Source: Lysobacterales bacterium
GTDB taxonomy: Bacteria > Pseudomonadota > Gammaproteobacteria > Xanthomonadales > SZUA-36
Direction: 5' to 3'
Length of the DNA stretch: 16,072 nucleotides
Assembly: GCA_026196445.1 (NCBI GenBank)
Contig: JAPHTE010000492.1
Location: 1 to 16,072, forward strand
Shown: positions 11,880-16,072 of the stretch, one piece after another
How the letters are laid out: each line of letters opens with the position of its first letter
How positions within the stretch are numbered: the first letter of the stretch is position 1
The notes under the pieces: generated by a model
Told to the model about the DNA's origin: nothing
Seen by the model: the letters and a program-made list of their open reading frames with translations, nothing else
Databases searched by the model: none
Made by a program: the position numbers and the translations under genes

Positions 11880-13685
11880 TTAACTGTCCGGTTCGGTAAC
11901 AACCTGGTACAACAGGTTGAGCAGCTTGATGGCCTGCTCGCTTTGCATGTAGGTCATCTTGCTGAAATCGACCAGGGTGTCACCGAAGCCGGTCAACGAA
12001 GCCTCGCTGCCAAAGGTGTTGCGTACCAGCACGATGGCTTCTTTTTTAAGTGATTGCTTGCTTTTCCAGTAGCCCTTGAGGGCTTTCATCACGTTTTCCG
12101 GTGACATCGCCAGGCGGAATACGAAGGGCTCCGCCTTCAGGCTGACAATCGTGCCGATCTGCTTTCGGTCGTGCACGAGCGTCACGTAGCGGCGACCGGC
12201 CTTACGGTACTTGATCTCGCTGCCCAGGTACCAGACTGATTTCAAGAAAACATTATCCAGGAACGAATCGACCAACGGGCTGTTATCGATGTTGTTTTCC
12301 CGCACGCGACGCACGATCCATTCCCGTGACCGTTCGCGGGTCTCTGCATTGGTCATCTTGGCCAGTTCCATGACCTGCAACACCGGCCGTAATTCATTGC
12401 CGTCTATCTGGCCGTCATCGTTGTCGTCCAGCAGGCTGAACAAGGTGTCGATATAGGCGGAGATGGCGTTTTTCACCAGCGCGGTATCAGGCGAACGCCC
12501 GAACAGGCTGGCCGCTTCGGGAAGACCGTCGAGAAACTCCCAGCTCTGCAGGCTGGTGACCGAGTCCACCGAGGGATCGCGGATGAAGTACTGGAACAGT
12601 TCCGGCCAGGCGATTTGCATGCTCACCAGTGCGAACAATATCTTGCACTCCAGGTGCGTGATTTTACGGCCCGAGTTGTGGTTGTGAATGCGTTCCAGAA
12701 GCTTCGTGCAGTTCACCACCCGCTTGATGCTACGCGGGTTCCTGCCGACCGTGAATCGGGTGATATCGAGAAAGAACTGACGGCCTTCAGCTTCTGCCTG
12801 GCCCTTATCGAAACCGGGCAACCCGGCCCGTTCCAACAGGTCCATGATGTATTCGTCGAGCCTGTACGACGTGGTTGGCAAGATGAACGGCAATTGGATC
12901 ATCTTGTCGAAATATGCCTTGCCGCTGGTTTGCTGCAGTTCGGTGCCGTGTTTCTCCACCATGCCCCTTTGTACGACTTCGTAATCAATCGCCATGACAA
13001 AGACGGCTCCCGGTACGTCCATGAAGTTCTTGATCGCCTCGAGCAATTCCAGCGCCATTGCCGGTGGAATCCGGTCCATGTCATCGACAAATACCACTAC
13101 CCGCCGGCCTGCTTCGCTGCCGGCCCATAGCGCAACCAGTTTTTCGAACTCCTCCCTAAACTTGAGCATCAGGCCGGAAATATCGATATACGATTTACCG
13201 GTCTGGTTATCTGCGGATTTGTCCTGCTTCAGTTCCCTGATTTGCTGCATCACCTCGATCAGCTTGCGCTGGGCAGCCGCCAATTGTGCCTGCAACTGCT
13301 GCACATCCATCCCCGGGCTGTCCTTCATGGCTTGCCCCAGTCCATCGGTGATGGCGTACAGGCAGGCCACGACCATGTGATCATCCTGGTTGAATTGCGA
13401 ATAGGGCCAGCTATCGAGACTGACGGCCTTGCACCGTGCGGCATCCAGAAGACCGGATTTTCCCAGATTCCCGGCGCCGCGCAACATGTTCATCAAGCTG
13501 GTACGGCCGATGCCCCAGTCACCCTGGATTCCAATGGTCATCGGTGATTCGCAGTCGTGAATGAAGTCGCGTAGCGCTTCTGCATAAGGCAGCAGGTTCA
13601 GGGTGTCGGCCTTGCGCGCCGGGTCCCCTTCGGCCAGATCCGTACTGAACCTGAGCGGTGTCTCACGCAGTTTTACGTCATTCAT
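11880..13685 (-). CDS. KAP-family P-loop NTPase with an embedded EF-hand loop
   Basis: KAP NTPases (Kidins220/ARMS-PifA group) are STAND-related ATPases, often membrane-linked and sometimes tied to phage exclusion. With the ATG at 13685 (GGGA 7 bases upstream) the product is 601 aa; ATG 13697 and TTG 13705 are alternatives. Walker A is GIQGDWGIGRTS at about 52-63, with Arg at 61 replacing Lys. Walker B is VVVFVDDMDR at about 196-205, intact. The stretch between them holds a Gln/Leu-rich coiled coil (about 127-155) where many KAP proteins have membrane helices, so this one is probably cytosolic. RFTVGRNPRSIKRVVN (about 310-325) is typical of the family. An EF-hand-like DDNDDGQIDGNE loop lies at 420-431. 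The C-terminal 110 residues are unassigned. It lies 142 bases downstream of the ABC exporter gene. Confidence 0.87.
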   Translation of the reverse strand: MNDVKLRETPLRFSTDLAEGDPARKADTLNLLPYAEALRDFIHDCESPMTIGIQGDWGIGRTSLMNMLRGAGNLGKSGLLDAARCKAVSLDSWPYSQFNQDDHMVVACLYAITDGLGQAMKDSPGMDVQQLQAQLAAAQRKLIEVMQQIRELKQDKSADNQTGKSYIDISGLMLKFREEFEKLVALWAGSEAGRRVVVFVDDMDRIPPAMALELLEAIKNFMDVPGAVFVMAIDYEVVQRGMVEKHGTELQQTSGKAYFDKMIQLPFILPTTSYRLDEYIMDLLERAGLPGFDKGQAEAEGRQFFLDITRFTVGRNPRSIKRVVNCTKLLERIHNHNSGRKITHLECKILFALVSMQIAWPELFQYFIRDPSVDSVTSLQSWEFLDGLPEAASLFGRSPDTALVKNAISAYIDTLFSLLDDNDDGQIDGNELRPVLQVMELAKMTNAETRERSREWIVRRVRENNIDNSPLVDSFLDNVFLKSVWYLGSEIKYRKAGRRYVTLVHDRKQIGTIVSLKAEPFVFRLAMSPENVMKALKGYWKSKQSLKKEAIVLVRNTFGSEASLTGFGDTLVDFSKMTYMQSEQAIKLLNLLYQVVTEPDS

Positions 13686-13827
13686 TTCTATTCCCATGCC
13701 AAGCAAAGCTTCTGAACTTAGTGTAGCTTGGCTGGGCTTTTTTGCAGATTCTCATCCGTCTTTTATAAAGCGGCGCCTTGCCACGGACCCCGTTCAAAGA
13801 CAATATCCTGGCTAAGTAAATCCGGTT

Positions 13828-15606
13828 TTACGGGGTCTCACCGAACTGCAATTCCGCCAGCTTGGCGTATAACTCGCACGACCGTGTCAGTTCGTCGTGA
13901 TTGCCGACCGCCACGATACGGCCCGCGTCCATGACCACGATACGGTCTACCTTCTTGACCGTGGCCAGGCGGTGGGCGATGACCAGCGTGGTGCGGTCCT
14001 GCATCAGGCCCTCCAGCGCCAGCTGCACCAGGCGTTCGCTCTCGGCGTCCAGTGAACTGGTCGCTTCGTCCAGTAACAGGATCGGGGGGTCCTTCAAAAT
14101 GGCACGCGCGATGGCGATGCGCTGCCGCTGTCCACCTGACAGACGTGTGCCACGCTCGCCGAGAAAGGTATCGTATGCCTCCGGCAGGGTTTTGATGAAC
14201 CCGTCGGCTGCTGCCGCCTTCGCCGCCTGTTCGACGGCATAATCATCCGCTTCTGGATCGCCGTAACGGATGTTCTCACGAGCGCTGTCGCCGAACAACA
14301 CGGTGTCCTGCGGCACCAGGCCGATCTGTTTTCGCAAGTCTGTGGGTGACAATTGCCTGATATCGATACCGTCAATTTCCACGCGACCCGACTGGGGGTC
14401 GTAGAAGCGCAGCAACATCTGGAAACTGGTGCTCTTGCCGGCGCCTGATGGCCCCACGATGGCCACGGTCTTCCCGGGTTCGACCTCCAGTGAAAAATCC
14501 TCCAGTGCCGCGTCATCCGGCCTGGAGGGGTAATGGAAAGTGACGTTTCTGAAGGTGATTTTCCCACCGGCGCGTTCTGGCAGATGAACGGGATTATCGG
14601 GGGCGTGGATGGCCGGTCTCGCCACGAGCAATTCCGACAGGCGTTCCATGGCGCCAGCGCCGCGCTGCACTTCACCCCAGACCTCGCTGAGTCCCGCTGC
14701 GGAAGATCCCACGAACATCGAATACATCAGGAACTGCGCCAGTTCACCCCCGCTCATTGCGCCGGCGAGCACCGCGCGGGAACCGGCCCACAAGATCAGT
14801 GTTATGGCACCGAATACCAGCGTGATTCCAAAAGCGGTCAGGAATGCACGGGTTCGCACACGACGGATGGCGGCCCTGAAGCTTTCTGTTACTGCCCGGC
14901 CGTAACGGTCGCTTTGCAGCGGTTCCAGCGTAAAGGCCTGCACCGTCTGGATGGCGTTCAGGGTCTCATCCGCCAACCCACTGGTGTCCGCCACGCGGTC
15001 CTGCGTGGTGCGCGACTGGCTCCGGATTCGACGACCGATGATGATCATCGGCACGATCGCGACCGGGAACCCCAGCAGGATATAAAAGGTCAACTGTGCG
15101 CTGGTCAGCGTCAGCATGACGAGACCACCCACGAGCGATACAGAGGTGCGCAGCGCGATCGACAGCGTAACGCCGGCAACGCTTTGCACCAGTGTTGTAT
15201 CCGCCGTTAATCGCGACAACACTTCACCGGTGCGGGTGGTTTCAAAGAACGTCGGGTCCATGTACACGACGCGCTCGTAGACCGCCGTGCGGATATCCGC
15301 CACCACCCGTTCACCCAGCCAGGTCACCAGGTAATAACGCAGTGCAGCAAAACCGCCAAATACAGCGGCGGCGGCAAAGAACCAGCCAAAATAGCGGTTG
15401 ATGGTCTCAACGTCATTGCTGGCAAAGCCATTGTCGATCAGGAACCGCAGGGCTACCGGCAGCGCGAGCAGGGCCGCGGAAGCAATCAACAGGGCAGCCA
15501 GCGCCGCGACCAGCACCCCGCGGTAGGCCAGGATAAACGGTACCAGGGATTTCAGTGGTTTGAGTGAACTGGCCTTGGGCCGTTCGCTGGTGTTTTGTTC
15601 AGGCAT
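13828..15606 (-). CDS. MsbA-like ABC exporter (fused permease and ATPase)
   Basis: The 592-aa half-transporter has an N-terminal six-helix ABC-type exporter domain (about 25-320) and a C-terminal ATPase. Motifs are complete: Walker A GPSGAGKST (385-393, K391), Q-loop VPQDTVLFG (431-439), signature LSGGQRQR (489-496), Walker B ILLLDEATSSLD (509-520, catalytic E514) and H-loop IAHRLATV (H545). It would work as an inner-membrane homodimer exporting lipids or hydrophobic compounds. The bacterial ABCB-like subgroup is clear, but whether it is the lipid A flippase is not: no kdsB, lpxK or other LPS gene is nearby. A weak GGA lies about 6 bases before the ATG at 15606. Confidence 0.93.
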   Translation of the reverse strand: MPEQNTSERPKASSLKPLKSLVPFILAYRGVLVAALAALLIASAALLALPVALRFLIDNGFASNDVETINRYFGWFFAAAAVFGGFAALRYYLVTWLGERVVADIRTAVYERVVYMDPTFFETTRTGEVLSRLTADTTLVQSVAGVTLSIALRTSVSLVGGLVMLTLTSAQLTFYILLGFPVAIVPMIIIGRRIRSQSRTTQDRVADTSGLADETLNAIQTVQAFTLEPLQSDRYGRAVTESFRAAIRRVRTRAFLTAFGITLVFGAITLILWAGSRAVLAGAMSGGELAQFLMYSMFVGSSAAGLSEVWGEVQRGAGAMERLSELLVARPAIHAPDNPVHLPERAGGKITFRNVTFHYPSRPDDAALEDFSLEVEPGKTVAIVGPSGAGKSTSFQMLLRFYDPQSGRVEIDGIDIRQLSPTDLRKQIGLVPQDTVLFGDSARENIRYGDPEADDYAVEQAAKAAAADGFIKTLPEAYDTFLGERGTRLSGGQRQRIAIARAILKDPPILLLDEATSSLDAESERLVQLALEGLMQDRTTLVIAHRLATVKKVDRIVVMDAGRIVAVGNHDELTRSCELYAKLAELQFGETP

Positions 15607-15842
15607 TTAATCCAGATGGGGTTGGTGTATACGGAATTATAGGGCACTCGCAACAGGAGTAGCCTTTCGCCGCAACTTCAAACAGCAAGTGCTTTTCTGG
15701 CCGTGCCGGGATGTTCCTTCCCGGGACACGCCGTAAACCCATCCCTGGGGGCTCGGTCGCGACTCCTGTCGCTCACGGTCCCGGTAAGCAACACCCCGGC
15801 ACAGCTACGTGGGCTATTTCCGCAATCCCATGGACCAAGAAT

Positions 15843-15870
15843 CGCGACCGGCTGCGCCGGCTGCTCCTAC
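15843..15870 (-). repeat. REP-like extragenic palindrome
   Basis: On the minus strand it reads GTAGGAGC followed by a CCGGC/GCCGG stem with a 3-base loop and ends TCGCGA. This matches the GTAGGAGC-headed REP class spread through many gammaproteobacteria by REP-associated (RAYT) transposases. Only one copy is seen here, so no BIME pair is evident and no transposase is present. Confidence 0.75.
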
Positions 15871-15952
15871 AGCCCCTTCAATAATCGCCGGGTGGTTTGG
15901 CGGTGTGGGCGACATTAAGGCACCGCACCGAGTCCTGAGAGTCGTTAGGGGT

Positions 15953-15975
15953 GCATTGGACGGGATGTCCAATGC
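15953..15975. repeat. hairpin with 9-bp perfect stem
   Basis: GCATTGGAC and GTCCAATGC pair exactly around a GGGAT loop. It is followed within 10 bases by a second hairpin and has no T-tract, so it looks like part of a repeated intergenic element rather than a terminator. Confidence 0.6.
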
Positions 15976-15984
15976 AGGCCGACC

Positions 15985-15999
15985 AGGGCAGGACGCCCT
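15985..15999. repeat. hairpin with 5-bp stem adjoining the previous one
   Basis: AGGGC and GCCCT flank AGGAC; a GGCCGGCC palindrome lies just beyond. Together with the hairpin at 15953-15975 it forms a tandem stem-loop block. Confidence 0.45.
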
Positions 16000-16072
16000 G
16001 TGAGGCCGGCCGCGTTAACCCGCATATTGCACCAGCATCCCGGATGATGGCGCAGGGCAGATGCGACTGGGC

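Larger units (their letters stand above)
15607..16072. other. non-coding, hairpin-rich intergenic stretch to the window end
   Basis: No ORF here has protein-like composition on either strand; short plus-strand frames at 15703-15918 and 15809-16003 run through palindromic repeats. The stretch holds a hairpin at 15706-15724 (CCGGGA/TCCCGG), the REP-like element, and two further hairpins after 15950. The minus-strand reading around 15720-15755 (GGGATGGGTTTACGGCGTG) is reminiscent of repeats in marine gammaproteobacterial genomes, a recollection that cannot be verified here. The promoter of the ABC exporter gene should also lie here. Confidence 0.6.

Noticed and set aside
12615..13130. 171-aa plus-strand ORF antisense to the KAP gene
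   Set aside because: It lies wholly within a clearly coding minus-strand gene and has no recognisable domain or ribosome binding site; it is a shadow frame.
13725..13745. GGGCTTTTTTGC run as a plus-strand terminator
   Set aside because: The preceding bases form only a 3-bp stem and no plus-strand gene ends there.
9031..13787. 14-base repeat CGCCTTGCCACGGA at 9031-9044 and 13774-13787
   Set aside because: A match of this length is expected by chance about once in two windows of this size, and the flanks do not match.
13786..13837. GACCCCGT/ACGGGGTC inverted repeat at the end of the ABC exporter gene
   Set aside because: The spacer of 36 bases and lack of a T-tract make a terminator unlikely; the match could be chance.

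Overview
The window looks like chromosomal DNA of a gammaproteobacterium of moderately high G+C. The main taxonomic clues are a SlyX homologue ending in Pro-Pro-His-Tyr, an SrkA (YihE)-type stress kinase, a classical IlvE and a REP-like palindrome with a GTAGGAGC head. I cannot name a genus. No phage, transposase, CRISPR, rRNA or tRNA gene was seen.

Layout, left to right. Positions 1-508 hold the 3' end of an M20-type peptidase, followed by a possible small fragment ORF and a CDF metal-efflux transporter (838-1737, minus). A branched-chain aminotransferase (1921-2838, plus) comes next. Then there is a hairpin-rich non-coding stretch (2839-3313) ending in a strong bidirectional terminator; its plus strand may encode a structured RNA. 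A NYN-LOTUS RNA-binding/nuclease-like protein (3314-4129, minus) is divergent from an SrkA-type kinase (4275-5270, plus). The kinase overlaps tail-to-tail with a minus-strand slyX / VOC-protein pair (5267-5903).

Positions 6052-8912 are the most distinctive part: a minus-strand integron gene-cassette array with no integrase in the window (a CALIN-type array). Five small genes (DUF924, NTF2/SnoaL-like, DUF4386 membrane protein, unknown secreted protein, small membrane protein) all read the same way. They are separated by four clear attC sites and a doubtful fifth. The first nucleotides of the three proximal cassettes are complementary to the cassette's own attC R'' box, as expected if each was once a circle. 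The array is visibly more A+T-rich than its surroundings.

Beyond the array lie a small conserved-looking protein (9217-9582), a secreted cyclophilin-type prolyl isomerase (9674-10600) preceded by a perfect inverted repeat, and a secreted beta-lactamase-like serine hydrolase (10660-11820), all on plus. On minus are a large KAP-family P-loop NTPase (11880-13685) with an apparently canonical EF-hand loop and Arg in place of the Walker A Lys, and an MsbA-like ABC exporter (13828-15606). The last 466 bases are non-coding and contain a REP-like element and other hairpins.

Apart from slyX/VOC (overlapping genes) and possibly ABC exporter/KAP NTPase (same strand, 142-base gap), the chromosomal genes look like independent housekeeping or stress units. 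The cassettes are accessory genes of mostly unknown role. The best candidates for something undescribed are the cassette array with its miniature border site, the EF-hand KAP NTPase and the structured RNA candidate.
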